In this document: in pieces, positions 1 through 13,170 of the stretch
Layout of the letters: the number at the start of each line of letters is the position of its first letter
Position numbering within the stretch: the stretch's first letter is position 1
NCBI GenBank assembly: GCA_027924585.1
Contig: BSBM01001024.1
Span: 4,092,001 to 4,156,000 of the forward strand
Length of the DNA: 64,000 nucleotides
Direction of reading: 5' to 3'
Source of the DNA: Larix kaempferi
Taxonomy: Eukaryota; Streptophyta; Pinopsida; Pinales; Pinaceae
The notes under the pieces: model-generated
Told to the model about the DNA's origin: nothing
Databases searched by the model: none
Seen by the model: only the letters and a program-made list of their open reading frames with translations
Made by a program: the position numbers and the translations under genes

Positions 1-615
1 AGCCAAAAAATCGTGGAGAGTAGAAAATGTGGATTTGTGAAGGAGGTTAATGAAAAACTTATTTTAAGACCAAAGAAGAGATTTATGAATGGTTGGTCAT
101 TCCATTTGGTTTAATAACTACTCCTAAAACTAATGAAAGAAGTACTAAAACTCTAACCCTATCTAGGTAAGTTTATCATTGTTTACTTAGACGATATTTT
201 AATTTTTAGAAAGAAAAAATAAGAACATATGAAACATTTATGACAAGTGTTGGAGTGGTTGAATCAAGAGAAATTACGGGTACTCTATTAAAGCATCGAA
301 AAAAAATAGAGAGCCATGGAGTGGTGATTGAACTACAAACCTAAAATATTTCATAAAGAAGGATTTTAATTTAAAAATAATTAGTTATGTAATCCAATAA
401 GATTCATGAGGGAAAATATTATCAGAGAACTACATAATGGAGGTTTCAGTGTAAATTTTTGTATTGAAAAGACAAGAGAATTGGTTGAGAAGTTTTATTA
501 GTGGCCAGGAATGGCTAAAGATATCAAGAATTGGATTGAAAGTTACATAGCTTGTCAAAATGCAAAGGGCAGAAGTAAAAATACCAACTTATTTAAATTG
601 TCACCGATATTAAAA
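1..615 (+). pseudogene. Ty3/gypsy RT-integrase remnant
   Basis: This is a decayed piece of a Ty3/gypsy polyprotein. Conceptual reading around 90-215 gives the RT core: a WLVIPFGL-like block followed by a block resembling the VYLDDILIF active-site strand, with the aspartates still readable near 190-200. Around 425-590 the integrase zinc-binding region is recognisable (ELHNGGF, FYWPGMAKDIKNWI, then Cys-X2-Asn in place of the usual CxxC). Stops and frame changes interrupt it, and the RNase H part between the two blocks is very short, so internal sequence has been lost. The window start cuts the element. The family assignment is firm; the lineage within Ty3/gypsy cannot be told. Confidence 0.75.
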
Positions 616-639
616 GAGATATGGGAGGACAATAGCCTG

Positions 640-1230
640 AATGGGAGGACATTAGCATTTTAGACTTTAGATATTATCTATGAATATAGTTTAGATTTTC
701 CTGTATCATTATTATATTTGATTTTGTAGGAACCAATTTGTATCCCACAAATTGTAATAATGATTGTAAATTGTAATTAGTTTTAAAAGAATTGTAATCA
801 TTGGTTGATGAATTAAATATTTCATAGTTGACCACCCCATAATAATTAATTGATACGATGATTGATGATTGCAATTTTTTTAATTTCGTAAATTATTTTG
901 TAATTTTTCAAATCTTTTAAATAATGTAATAATTTGTAAATTAATTTGTAATTGTAATTGCAAATTTGTAATTCCAAATTGTAAGTTATGATTGTAACTA
1001 CAACTACAATTTGCATTTGCGATTACAAATTTGTAGTTGTGAGTGTCGAATTTGTAATGTGTACCTTGTAAATCTAATTAGTAATTTGTTATTGTAATTG
1101 TTCTTGTAATTGGCAATTGTGAAATTGTAATAATTATTGTAAATTTTAATTATACTCGATATGGTAACTTTCAATTACAATTGTGATTGTGCACAATTTA
1201 CAATTATAATTATAGTAAATATAAATGACT
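640..1230. repeat. Low-complexity TTGTAAT-type repeat tract
   Basis: The stretch is dominated by variants of ttgtaatt, attgtaat and their near-complements, with little else. It looks like a degenerate short-unit tandem array. No gene or RNA was seen. A 66-codon frame on the minus strand is a by-product of the low complexity. Confidence 0.6.
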
Positions 1231-1895
1231 TCGAAATAAATACATAAACAAATAGATAAAATTTCATCACACACGTGAATCATACTCATCAACATAAAAA
1301 AATATACATGATCATACACATGTAGATAAATGTCATAAAATAAATATTTGATACCCCATTGAGTTCATAAAAAGTAAATCCATATATATACATAACAAAA
1401 AAAATTAATATTACAATGTGATCATCATATCAATGGACACAACCACCATCACCTAACATCATGTAACATACCATCATTTTCATCCTAACATCATTTAACA
1501 TAACCATCACACAAGTATGACAAACATCATCTAGAATCATACACATCTATCATAACCTATCAAACATAAGCCCGTCTCACAAACACATAAAAAAATAGCT
1601 AACATAATATATCATACAAATCAAACATCACCTAACATACACATGTAAACATTTATATCTACCATCATCTAACATATTATACATTTAACAGATTTAAACA
1701 TCATCTAACACACAAATCTAGTAATAACATTTGACAAAAGTACACAATTAGATGCATCATCTAACATAACAATCACGCACAAATCTAACTAACACCATCC
1801 AACATAAACATCTATCAATCACACCTAGAAAACATATCTAACTTGACCTAACATACACATCACCATCAACATATATAAATAAACATAAGCATGAG
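1230..1895. repeat. Degenerate aacatcatctaacata array
   Basis: Loose copies of a CATCATCTAACATA-like word recur roughly every 20-60 bases, especially 1440-1830. No coding potential was recognised. It borders the GT/GA microsatellite. Confidence 0.45.
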
Positions 1896-1928
1896 CATTG
1901 ACATCAACATCAACATGCATGAAAAATG

Positions 1929-2026
<98 letters not shown>
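1929..2026. repeat. Compound (GT)n(GA)n microsatellite
   Basis: An uninterrupted GT run of about 38 units (1929-2005) passes directly into a GA run of about 11 units (to 2026). Frames on both strands (Cys-Val or Thr-His polymers) are artefacts of the repeat. Confidence 0.97.
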
Positions 2027-2027
<1 letters not shown>

Positions 2028-2199
2028 ATAATATCAAACATCTCATGATATGTGCCAAATATACATATCCAATCAAATAACTGTTATAAGATATATCCTC
2101 TACCAACAGAGGCATCAGTACCTCTATCACAAGAAAAAGTAGACAGGAGAGCATCATAAATATCTCCATCAAGACGAATCTCACCAATTGCAACCATCA

Positions 2200-3900
2200 T
2201 ATCTATAGCTGAGTTGAGTGGATTAGGATATGGAGGAGTGGATGGCAGGACGAGTGGATGGATCAGAGATGGTGGTGGTTCGAATGGGTGTGGAGGAGTA
2301 AATAATATTCAGTCGTGATCATGGTGAGGAGAAGGAGGAGGATGAGGAGAATCAGATGGAAACGCTCCCACGTCATGGTGAGGAGGAGGTGGAGCATGAC
2401 ATGATGACACGCCTACATCATGGTGAGGTGGAGGTGGTGGAGGAGGTGGAGCATGCAATGAATACACTCCTGTGTCATAGAAACGAGAAGAGGGAACTGA
2501 TGGACAAGCAAGAGGATCAACGACATCCTCATCAAATGATGTCAATTGAACCTTAGGCCTCCAGGCATCTAAACATGTGGATGTGTTGACGATATACCAC
2601 ATCGGTTGTCTCATATCATGTGGTAGGATACTCCATATCTCTATATGAGATGAGGGTTATGCATGATATTTGAAGCTCGTGTTGGTTGGACTCCTCATCT
2701 AGCCAATAGTACGGATAACATGTCTAAAACATCCTATTGGTACCTATTATATGACCTATGCCATAGGACGGGTTAGGGTAATGTTGGAACCTCAGCCTCC
2801 TGAATATCCACGTCATCCTCCTAAATAGGAGGAGGCACATATTATTGATCGAATGTCCCAATGGCTACAGAATATATATCAGTACACAACAAATGTAATT
2901 AGATAATTTCATTAAAAAATTTAATAAAACAATTTAAAGAAATGTTAGAATATATTTTATTTGCATTAAATAAGGAAATAAAATGCTACATCTATATTAA
3001 TTTAAACATAACGTTAATATTACCTCTCTCACCTTGTGGCTCATCCTGAGTGAAAAGGATGTTGGGACATACTCTCTAGTCGAACCCAACATACAGGCAT
3101 GGTAGAAAGTCCAATGCATGGTCCTCCTCACTAGCAAGCATCTTCAACACATTTGTTGTAATCCCTACTGGGAACTCCGCATACACACCTCGGTCAACAA
3201 CCTAAGTGGGTAACAGTAAAATGATGGCCTCATGGTCGGAATCCTCTCAAAAAATAAACAAAAAAGATCTTAAGCAAAGGGAATTTTTCCCTCCCATAAA
3301 AAATGGCATGGCATCAATCCAGAGAAAAACAAAATTGTTGTAAACAAATGGCAGGACACCTAACGCATCTAGGTGACCACACTAAAGAATCTACATAAGA
3401 TAAAAGAGGGAAACTAATTCATTTCCCATAAATGGTCGAGTGTGTAATGGTGGTAACCAATAGTGAGAGGCATATAACCCCATTTACATTGAATGCACCA
3501 ATCCGGAGTTATCCCTCGTGCACCTAAAAAATCACCAGGATCAATGATGTCATCAGTGATATATCTCTGAGAGTAGACAAGTTGAGTCTCTACTAAAAAT
3601 CATGTTGGGACATCAGGGAACTAGGAAAAATCCTCCCCTCTCCTTGATAGGCCAATGATGAAGTAGATATCCTCCTCGATGGGTCAGAACCATTGAATTG
3701 GACCGATACATAATGCTTGGTTGTTGTGATCCCAACAATAGATGAACTTCTGCATTAGAGACGAGATCCCCTTGAAGGATGTAGCCTCAAATTTATGAGG
3801 CATATAGTTATCAATACGTCTCATGTATGGGTTGTGATGGGGTGAGGGTACAATTCCATCTCCCTCTCTTGCACCTCCCAATCATGACAGAAGTTGTAGG
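2200..3900 (-). pseudogene. Broken plant-mobile-domain-like gene
   Basis: On the minus strand from about 3881 the reading starts with a Met and soon gives a block ending CIGPIQWF. After a stop it continues as PIEEDIYFIIGLSRRGED, then a VYSQRYITDD-like stretch, a LGARGITPDW block near 3490-3530 and a SYVDSLVW block near 3370. This pattern, a Trp/Pro-rich block followed by E-D-I-Y-F-x-x-G-L-S-R-R-G, resembles the plant mobile domain / aminotransferase-like proteins related to transposons. That is recalled similarity, not a search result. Several stops break it. A Pro- and His-rich tail (PPPPPPPPHHD type, GGT/GGA-rich on the plus strand) is encoded at 2309-2500. The likely origin is a transposon-borne gene; confidence in the family is low to moderate. 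Confidence 0.4.
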
Positions 3901-4205
3901 GATGAACAAGAGGTTGGGATTGTTGAGGTGCCTCTTGCTCCTCACATCTCTAATACACATATAACATCGATCAATCTCATAAATAGATATATAAAAAAAA
4001 TCAAATATTTCATTAAATGAGAAATCTATTTATTAGCATCAAATAACAAAAAAAATCTCAAAATAAATACATTTGATAAGTGGTGCACTTTCATAACAAG
4101 AATGCACTACACTTGATGCTCTTCAGACCAGAAAGCACCGCTAACGGTGTGCAAATATACGCAAGAACATATCCAAGCATAATATTATTTTTACATATTA
4201 TTGAA

Positions 4206-4840
4206 AGTTGGCTCCTTTCTGATGGGAGTTTATTTCTTTGTTCTCATCTCATATGCAGTGAGAATCCCATGAAGTTCATCCTTTGTTAGTTCATCAAGAT
4301 TGGCTCGATATTCTAACACAAAAACCTTCAAATTAAATATTTGAGACAGAGTTCTCAATATATTTTGTACCACTGATTCTTCATCCAAGGTGACCCCAAG
4401 ACTATTGATAGCATTAACTATCTCAACAACTCTTAAGAAGTACGATGTAATGTTCTCTTCATATTTCATTCTCAAAGATTCAAACTGCCCAGATTAATTC
4501 TAAATCTTTTCTTTATTTACCTTGTCATCTCCTTCATATATGCCTATGAGTTTGTCCCAAATTTATTTGGTTGATGCACAGTGCATAACCTTGACAAATT
4601 CGTCACCTTTCAAACCACATAGTAGAGAATTTCTAGCTCTAGCATTGCTTTCATAGAGTCTCCTTTGCACTGGATTGATTGGTATTATTGTTGGGATATC
4701 ATAACCATCAACTATGGATTTCCAGACTTCTGCGCCTAATGATTGCAAGTAAACTTCCATACGTACCTTCCAGAAAATGTAGTTGGTGTCATCGAACCTT
4801 GGTGCTTTGTTTGTAGAAAGGCCTTCCTACTTATCCATTT
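4206..4840 (-). pseudogene. Ty1/copia gag polyprotein remnant
   Basis: Minus-strand reading downstream of the primer-binding site begins near 4840 (MDK, stop, EGLSTNKAPRFDDTNY). It continues through the copia gag signature: NYIFWKVRMEVYLQ, then RARNSLLCGL, then FESLRMKYEENITSYFLRV near 4475, and LDELTKDELHGILTAYEMRT near 4240. This is the UBN2-type gag of plant copia elements. At least four in-frame stops (after MDK, after HCASTK, and two near 4495-4520) show that it is dead. The match ends near 4206. No protease, integrase or RT follows before unrelated sequence at about 4080, so only LTR plus gag survive. Confidence 0.8.
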
Positions 4841-4896
4841 ATGCTTTCTATGCAACGATCTATCTTCCAGATGTTGATATATTACTGAAGACACCC

Positions 4897-4908
4897 GCTC
4901 TGATACCA
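4897..4908 (-). other. Primer-binding site of copia element
   Basis: The minus strand reads TGGTATCAGAGC, the complement of the 3' end of initiator-methionine tRNA used by most plant LTR elements. It lies two bases inside the LTR end at 4911. Confidence 0.85.
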
Positions 4909-4910
4909 AT

Positions 4911-7635
4911 TGTTGGAATCGATTTAATACTGAGAGGGGGGGTGAATCAGTATTAGCATAGTTATTAGCAGATTTTACCTTCTTTAACAGATTAGACTTT
5001 ACTTAATATTTATCATCTGTTATGCATCAATAAATAAACATTCACATATATATGCACCACATCATCAACACATAACACACATAATCTTTACGTGGAAACC
5101 CAAACGAGAGAAAACCATGAAATACTTCTTTATAGTGAAAAAGAATACATTCAAGGAAGCACCAACTTACTGAGTTTACCAACACCAACTGGAAGGAGGC
5201 ACCAACCCCCTAATATTTATCCAGCACCAACTGGAAGGAGGCATCGACCCCCTATCGCTTTGTTTTGCTGGCACCAACCTGAAGGAAGATATGACTCCCT
5301 GTCTCCTTGTTGTTTTACAGGCACCAACCTAAAGGAAGCTCCAAATCCCCGTCTCCTTGCCCTGTTTGACCACCCTAATGTCAAATATATTTTACTGCCT
5401 TGATGATATTCAACTCTATGCACTTCTTCATATATTCTGATGATGATTCATTTGTGCGTGACTTTTGTATGCATATTGATTTTGTCACTGCGCTGCATAA
5501 CTCACTTGACTTCTCAATCCTCTTAAAATTACACTTATGTTGATGACTTACTTCATGGTTAGTGTGCTCTGCTGATGTTGCAGTCTGCAATTCTGGTTCA
5601 ACGTTCTTATTTATGTGACTACAATGATCAACTCATATTGTGCCTTCAATTAATAGTTTGTTGTATTGAAATAAGGCACCAATAACAGAAGTAACTGCAC
5701 ACTTTATGATGTGTCCATTTTGAATGAATGTTGCAGTCTCTTAGACATTTGATAACATCCCGTGCATCAAATGATTGGTCCGATCAATATAACGCACTTG
5801 TCTCAAATCATCTGCATCATGATGCGCTTATCGTATTATGTTGTTGTTCTGTTGTTTTGCATCAGATGAAGTATTCAAATTAGCACACTTTCACTTTAGT
5901 TCATATGCATCAGCTAGACATCCGACCAATATATGATAACCTTTGATTCTGTCTTTGCACTTCTGTCTCTTCATCTTCTGTGACTATCGGTGTGTTGATT
6001 GTGATACAATCCTTCGAGATGTCCAGCACTTGCTCATTCTTCAGTATTTCTTCCTTTCATTGTTTGTGCAATTGTCACAAATCTACAGCATCTTTCTGTG
6101 CACCATCAAAACTTCGTTCTACTGCATGTGCGCATTTGGATCTTTGTTATATCATTCTATTATGTCCACAAGACCCTTGATTCCCTGAAAAACAAAGTGA
6201 AACGTCCACACAAAACACTTGTGTTCTTTCTTCCAAGTTCTTCAACTTTCAACAATTCTTCAACTTGCATCTTTATTTATACATGTCTTGCACGGATTGT
6301 ATGTTTGCAAGTTGGTCGTGGCATCCCTTCGTCCATAGTTCAAGGATTGTGCATATGCTGCGTGTCATCATCTGCATTATTGATGTGTCATACTTTATGT
6401 ATCAAGTCCCCGCAAGGTCCACTGCTTAGTGGGACTTTACACCTTGGTGGTGTACCATTGCGCTCTTGATGTACCATTGCCTTACGGTATATGTGCAATC
6501 TTCCACCTCATATTTGATATGTACATGACCTTGAGGTACCATTCTATGTGGGTAATGCGCCCTTGTGTTATCATAATTTTGCATAACTTGTGCGTTCTCC
6601 AACTTCTGCTTAGTGGGATTATGACTCGTGCTTCATCATTTCATTTGTGTGATGCACCGTTGATGTGTTGAAACTTTATGTAATCTTCGCACACTCCAAC
6701 TTTTGTTTGGTGGGACTTTGACCTGTGCCTTATCATTACTTGTGGGACTCGCGCACTAGCTATTCGTCGGCTGTGGAATTTGAACATATGTAATATTCAA
6801 TTTCTAGTACCCATTTAGGAACTTGTGCACTTTTCACCATTTGAAGGCATCTTTTGATTGGACAAGTGTGTGTGCTTTCAGGATTGTCTGGCCATCCATT
6901 GTTTCTTTCTACCTGCGCACTTCCCAACTAGCAACCAAGCAACGCTTGGACTTTATTGCTTACTCGTCCCATTTGTTCAGCCAACTCCTTGGTTGATTGA
7001 GCATTTGTACCATTTTCCAACCAACTCTTTGGTTGTTTGACATGAGAAGGTGTAACTTTTAGGACTTACTTTTTGCTCAAGGACTACATGATGTAGGATA
7101 CATTGCTTGTTCCTTCTTGGATTGGATATTTATGAAGTATCCTTTTGGGTATGTATGACGTATCATCTTATGTACTTATTCACACTGGTTCATGTATGAT
7201 GTATTCTTGATACACTCTTAGATATACTCCAAAGTTGCATACATAATGCATCATTGATTCACAACTTCAACCTTCTTTAGAATGGATGTAGTAACCAGAT
7301 GTACTCTTTTAGACTAGCATCCATGTATGTCACCTTGCACATATGCTTATTGTCTTCTTCTTCATATATCTGTACTTTTATATATATTCCAAAGTTGCAT
7401 ATCTATCACCTTCACCTCTTGTGCATATATGTCTAATGTTCATGCTTATTTCATCATGTGCATAGACTTTCTCAAAGTGGCTTCTTCATACTTATGTTGG
7501 AATATTGTATCCACTTTGACTAGTGCTAATATCAATGCCTCACACTGAATCAGTTGACATCCTCTTTGACATTAGATGACAGTCAAACACTTGGCATATT
7601 CTTTAGTTGACATCAATGACAACCAATGCTCAACA
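4911..7635 (-). repeat. Copia-type 5' LTR (about 2.7 kb)
   Basis: In minus orientation the segment begins TGTTGAGCATTGG (7635 inward) and ends in CAACA next to the PBS, so it has TG...CA ends, and TGTTG/CAACA are mutually inverted. The 3' part contains the G-rich block with flanking ACTGAGA and TGAATCAGT words near 4935-4965. Several degenerate internal repeats and ORFs of 60-120 codons occur, none convincing. No second LTR lies inside the window to the left, so the far boundary at 7635 rests only on the terminal motif and its inverted match. Confidence 0.6.
5183..5370. repeat. Fourfold degenerate repeat inside copia LTR
   Basis: Four imperfect copies of a unit of roughly 50-60 bases, each with an ACCAACYKGAAGGA-like core followed by a C-rich stretch, lie in tandem within the R/U5 side of the LTR. 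They account for the Pro/Thr-rich 103-codon plus-strand frame here, which is not a gene. Confidence 0.65.
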
Positions 7636-10405
7636 CTTACTTTGAGATTAAACCTTTAAGGGAAAACTATTTAAGGCATTGAAGGTTATAATGATATTCT
7701 CTTTCTTCAAATTCATAATCTTTTCATCTAAAAAATTAACCATGGTTTCCTTAAACCTTGGCAAAAGCCTCATTGTTATTATTTTAAAAAGTGGTGATAA
7801 AAAACAATCTTCCAAATTGTAGGACCATAATGATTAGCCATCTTTAGGAGGAAAAATTTTAAGTATCCATAATTTTCTCAAAGTGTAGAAACCTTAGCGA
7901 ATCTTACTAATTCTTAAATTTGCAACCATAAAATGTTTGGGGATTTTTTTAAAAAAAGATTCAAAATTATAAGTACTTTATATAGTTTTTGGACAATTTT
8001 GGTGATTTTTAGAGTAAAAAAAAATTATCCCATGGAATTTGGATGAATTGTCTTTGTAAAAAAGGCAAATTGGCAAAAACATTTTGGAAAAAAAGGTCGA
8101 AAAATATCCCATGGGCTCAATTTCGCTCCTAAAATTTTCCTTGCTCTTTATCTAGGTTGTACATAAATGTTTTGGATAGACGATGGCATTTGATTAAAAT
8201 GACACAGGAAGATGGATAACAATCAAATTGGTTTTGACACTATATTTCAAACTTAGATCACATTATTACTCGTAGGACATAATAAAATCAATCTCATTTT
8301 CTACTCCATTGACTTTTAAAAAGCTATTGACATAGTCACTAGAAATAACTTATGGAAGAATCGTGAGATTGAAAAATCTAAATTTCCTTTTAGGTTGAAC
8401 ACTATTGCGTTACAATTATTCATGAAATAGCCATTCGCATTATTGTATATTCAAGTGTACTAACACACTAGAAAAATTCCATCCTTTGGACAAACCTACC
8501 ATTCACATTAGTATATTATCTTCAAGTGTCTCACTCCAAACAACCTCTATCCCTTGTACTGATGATAGGATGGGTTTGTCAAGAAAAAGAATTGAAAGTT
8601 GGAATTTCTATCAAACTATTATCATCATGTAAACAATAAAGAGGTATGTTTTCATTCATTTAATTAAGTTAGTTAAAATCTAGGTTGGTATGACCTATAA
8701 TATTATTAATCCATCTACATATTTAAGTATTTCAAAGAAATTCATGCATTTTTATCAAAATATTCCTAGACTTAAAATATGGTTGGTGAAAGTGAGGTGT
8801 TGTTATCACCTCCATCGGGGTTCTGGTATCTCAATGATAAACTTGTACCTATGCTCATGCTTATGTAACACACATATGCACATTTATTCATTGGTACAAT
8901 GGCTACATTATACAACAATAATGTGATTACATCTTTTCCCCAGAGTGAAATGTCTTTGATTATGAGAGAAAGGTTTATGAAAATAAAATAAAAATCTAAA
9001 GTGAATGTAATGCACGTCAAAGTATTAAACAAAATTTGGGTGAAGCTCCCAATTTTCATTGTCTTAGTAACCATATACACTTTGGGAGGGCTCGGTTTCT
9101 CTCAGTGTGTACTTGGGATTTATTTCATTTGCGGTTCCCAAGTGTTGTGAAACTTGACCTCTTGCATTAATTTGTCTAACACAAGTGTGTGATATTGTTT
9201 CTTTCGGTACATGGGTGGTGGAGTATTCCTTTGGTTCATCTTCCAATATTTTTGAATTTTTTGTTTCACTAATTCCTTTAGTGAAATTCTTAAATACACA
9301 AGTAGGAGGGACTAAAAGATATCCTTATGATGACCTATCGTATCCACACTAATCATTCAAGAAGTAAGAAAACATATAAGATTTGTACACACTATTAATA
9401 AATTATTAGGACACAAAATACAACACTAGATATTCCCTTCCAAATCTATCCAAAATGTGTTAATTGTGTTAATTAATACAATTATATTAAATATGTTAAT
9501 TAGGATTGGACTACAATTACAATGTTGAATCCATTTTAACACTCCTTGAATAAACAAGATCTCAAATAGATCAAGGTGTTTAGGTATAGTTTTAGATTCT
9601 TTCCCTAAATAATTTTGCATGCAAATATGTAGTCGGGTATTCATGTATAATTTCAGCTTCTTTCCCTAAATCTTTTTGCATGCAAATATTAGTTGATTAG
9701 TTAATCTATTGAAGAAAATAAATATCTCCTCAATAATATGAGATAAGTCAACCTATGTTCAAACCTATATGAAAATGAAGCATCATTAGAAGTATATGGG
9801 AATAAGGGATCTTTATCTATTTGTAATGGAGAACTATTGTATCCATAGGTTTATAGATAAAGTAGCACTTTGAACCATAGTCTATACGAAGTTCATAGGA
9901 CTACACTTTAGATGTTGGATATTAAGGGTCGTTTCATGAATGACATGGACCTCAACACCACCTAACAATAGTTATTTTCCAAAATTGGGTAACATCATAG
10001 GTAAATGAAGGTATTAAAGAGATAGGAAAAGACATGGTCAATATAAACATTTGAAGGGATACAGTTACCTATCCATGTAAAGGAGAATGTTCTTGTTTGT
10101 GAACATCAAATACTAATGTTGGCAAAGAATAATGTGTTTCTAAAATAATATGGTCTTAAAGAGATTCACGTATTTTTAGCCAAAACCCTTTCTTGACCAA
10201 ATTTACAAGCATTTTATGATTGTTATGTTTTATAAGGATATCACCCATTGGTGAATTCGGCAATGTAATTGGAATTCATTTGGATAAAAGGTAGTATGTT
10301 GTAAGGCATAATGGTTTACAAGTGTATAATGTGTCTAGGGTCATAATTGTTGTCCAAGGTTCATTCAGTTCACTTTAGGTTTGACTTACATAATATGTAT
10401 GGAAA
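7636..10405. other. No recognisable feature
   Basis: AT-rich intergenic DNA with homopolymer patches (7920-8100). Frames of 60-100 codons exist on both strands, but none shows a recognised motif, composition change or splice context. A near-duplicate pair of short segments lies at about 9550-9625 and 9640-9690 (ttctttccctaaat and tttgcatgcaaatat). Confidence 0.5.
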
Positions 10406-10408
10406 TTT

Positions 10409-10830
10409 ATTGAAAAAAAAGAACCAGCAATGTTTATGTTGCTAGTTTTATTTTCAATTGTGTATGTTACGGAGTTTTTCAATCTGTCATGCATTGTCGG
10501 AGGATTGAAAAAAGTATGGCATCATTTTGCTTTCCCATACACACTTGAAAATAAAATCAGCAGCATAAACGTTTTCAGTTTAGGTTTTAGTGTTTATGGA
10601 ATTCAAAATAAACTAATTAAATTAAATTTCTAATTTTAATTTTAGATTATCATGCAAATTATTGAAAAAAAATCGACAAAGTTTTTACTACTCATTTTAT
10701 ATTCAATAGTGTATGTATTGGACTTTTTTAATCCTCAATGCATTATCGTAGGATTAGAAAAAATATAGCGACATTTATACTTGTTGATACACATTTGAAA
10801 AAAAACTGCCAAAATAAAAGCTATCGGTTG
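10409..10830. repeat. Diverged tandem duplication (about 250 bp unit)
   Basis: The block starting with ATTGAAAAAAAAG at 10409 is repeated in diverged form from about 10660. Shared order in both copies: GCTAGTTTTATTTTCAATTG-like, TGTATGT, TTTTTCAATC/TTTTTTAATC, TGCATTRTCGNAGGATT and ACACATTTGAAAA/ACACACTTGAAAA. A 67-codon frame inside the first copy is probably chance. Confidence 0.65.
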
Positions 10831-10839
10831 ATAAAATTT

Positions 10840-12290
10840 TAATTAAAATTACAATTGAAAATTGAAAATTAATTAAATACAATTATAAAATTAAAATTTT
10901 AAGTTTAAATATATGGCTTACCTCTCGATTCAGATGCCATTTGTCGGTGTTGAGGTCATTGTCGTGGGTGGGTTTTCATTAGTTGGTTGTTTGTGGTCGT
11001 CTGTTAGTTGGTGGGTCACTTTCTATGACTTGTTTGAGGGTTACATTGGACAGATAGTATGTAGGCCCACAGACTATATGTTTTATATTTTTTATGTTTA
11101 CAAATCCCTCAATCGAGGGTTTATCTTGATCGAGCTTTTGGAGCTCAATCGAGGGTTTGTTTAAGCCCTCGATCAATCTTTTGAAAGCTCAATCGAGGGC
11201 CTAAAATTAGATCAAGATGTCATATGGGAAAATCTATTCACGCGGCTTGCCATAAAGTGTACCCCTCTTCATGGGAACATCCAGTCACCTAAAACATCTA
11301 AATCACCTTATTTTTCTAAAATTTTGAAGAAAAATTATTGACTCTCTCCCCCAATAAAAGGGAGGAAATCAAGCCCATAATGAAGAGAAAAAGAGGTAGG
11401 TTCAATTATCTTCTTAGGTTACTAGTTAATTATGGATTCCACGCAACTTTAAAGGGAAATAACTCATTTAACATACATAATAATTATGTATTGTTTTTGC
11501 ATTTTACCATGCAAGTAATTTGTTAGAATTTATCCATGTAATCAAGAAACAATAAAAACGAGTAATTGTAGGAAAAAAGCATTAGACTCACTCTCTTTCA
11601 TGGGAGGAGGAATGCTAGACAAGTTAGGTACATTCCCCTAAACTTTGCACTATCAAAACCTAGAAGAATTCCATATATATAACACATTGTCATATTAGAG
11701 AGTGTAGATTAGAAATAGAAAAATACGAGTGTGCGTTGAAATACTTGATGAAGCAATTATTTTTAAAAAATCATATATGTTTAATAATAATAATCATAAT
11801 CATAATCATAATTAATCATTCTTACACATACACACAAATAGACATCTCAAACACTTACATGGCCAAACAATTAATTAAAAACAAATTATGTTTAAGTTTG
11901 ATAATAATAAGAATGGTAGTAGTAGTAACTCATTCTCACATATACACACACAAATAAATGGTAAATCCATCTTAACTTTATATCTCTAACTCTATATTTA
12001 GCATTCCCAATAGAAGGATGAAATCCCTCTCATAAACATTGGAAATATTTCCTCAAGTTTTTCACTATAAAAAAAAGTTGAAAAAAAAGTTGAAGAACAA
12101 ATCCCTCTAGATACAAAGATCTCCTCAAAAAATTTCACTAAAATATATTTACATTAATAATATGATTTTATTTGATTAATAAAACAAATCAAAAAATTAA
12201 AATATCTATTATATTTTTTTTAATGATTAAATTTTTTTCAAATAAAAAATCAAACATGTATTTAAACTTCTTAAGTTTAATAATCTACGT
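10840..12290. other. Intergenic, short repeats only
   Basis: No gene was recognised. At 11108-11200 the word TCAATCGAGGG occurs three times, mixed with its complement-like CCCTCGATC, so this bit can fold. At 11780-11960 there are TAA/AATCAT triplet-like runs with two copies of a CACATACACACAAATA-like word. Confidence 0.5.
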
Positions 12291-13170
12291 GATCTCTCAA
12301 AGTTCTTAAAATTCTCATTTGAATACATACCAACATTACATACTCAAGTTTAATCCATGAATATTTAATACACAAATTTGAATACATACAAACATTACAT
12401 AGTCAAGTTTGATCCATGAATCTTTAATACACAAATAAAATGTAACTCATCATGAAGTAGAAACTTAATGAATCTTTAATACACAAATAAAATATGACTC
12501 GTCCCTCATGAAGTGGACACTTAAAGCATTCCAAGTGTGATTCATATCTCATAAACATGGTAGCATTCAAAGTGTGACCCATATCTCATAACCATGGTAC
12601 TCTAGGAAAGACTCCATCTCATGAGGTGGACACTAAAAGTGTGATCAATCTCTCATAACGTACGGTACTCTATGAAAGATTCCATCTCTCATGAATTGGG
12701 TTGAAATTTTTTAAATATCATTTATTAAAATTAATTAAATTCATTACTATTCAATATTCAAGTATGATCCATGTACCTTTGCATGGCATTTTATGTCAAA
12801 TCCATAAATAGAATACTTAATTCATTCAAGCTATGACCATTTTTTCATGAACACGATACTTAGAAAAACAGAGACAATACTCCATCTCCCATGAATGGGA
12901 TAGTGAGTCAATCAAACGTTAACCCAACTCTTTAACTCCCATGATATGAGGATACTAAAGTGAATCAAAGTATAACCTATATACCCATCTCATATAATAT
13001 GAACAACTATAGTATATCCCATCTCTCATGAATGTGAAAGTCATTCAAACGATAACCTCTCATGAGTGTGAAAAGCCATTCAAATATGACCCATTAGGAA
13101 GATAATCCATGTCCAATGAGTGGACACGTTCAATCAGCATGACTCATCTCCCGTGAGCAAGATATTCAGG
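12290..13170. repeat. Degenerate array of CTCATGAAT-type units
   Basis: Words such as CCATCTCTCATGAA, ATTCAAAGTGTGACC and GATCCATGAATCTTTAATACACAAA recur every 40-70 bases with many substitutions. The tract reads like an old satellite-type array and runs into the duplicated segment that follows. No open frame of note. Confidence 0.5.

Noticed and set aside
1825-2193. Thr/His- and Cys/Val-rich frames across the microsatellite
   Set aside because: They exist only because a GT/GA repeat is open in several frames on both strands.
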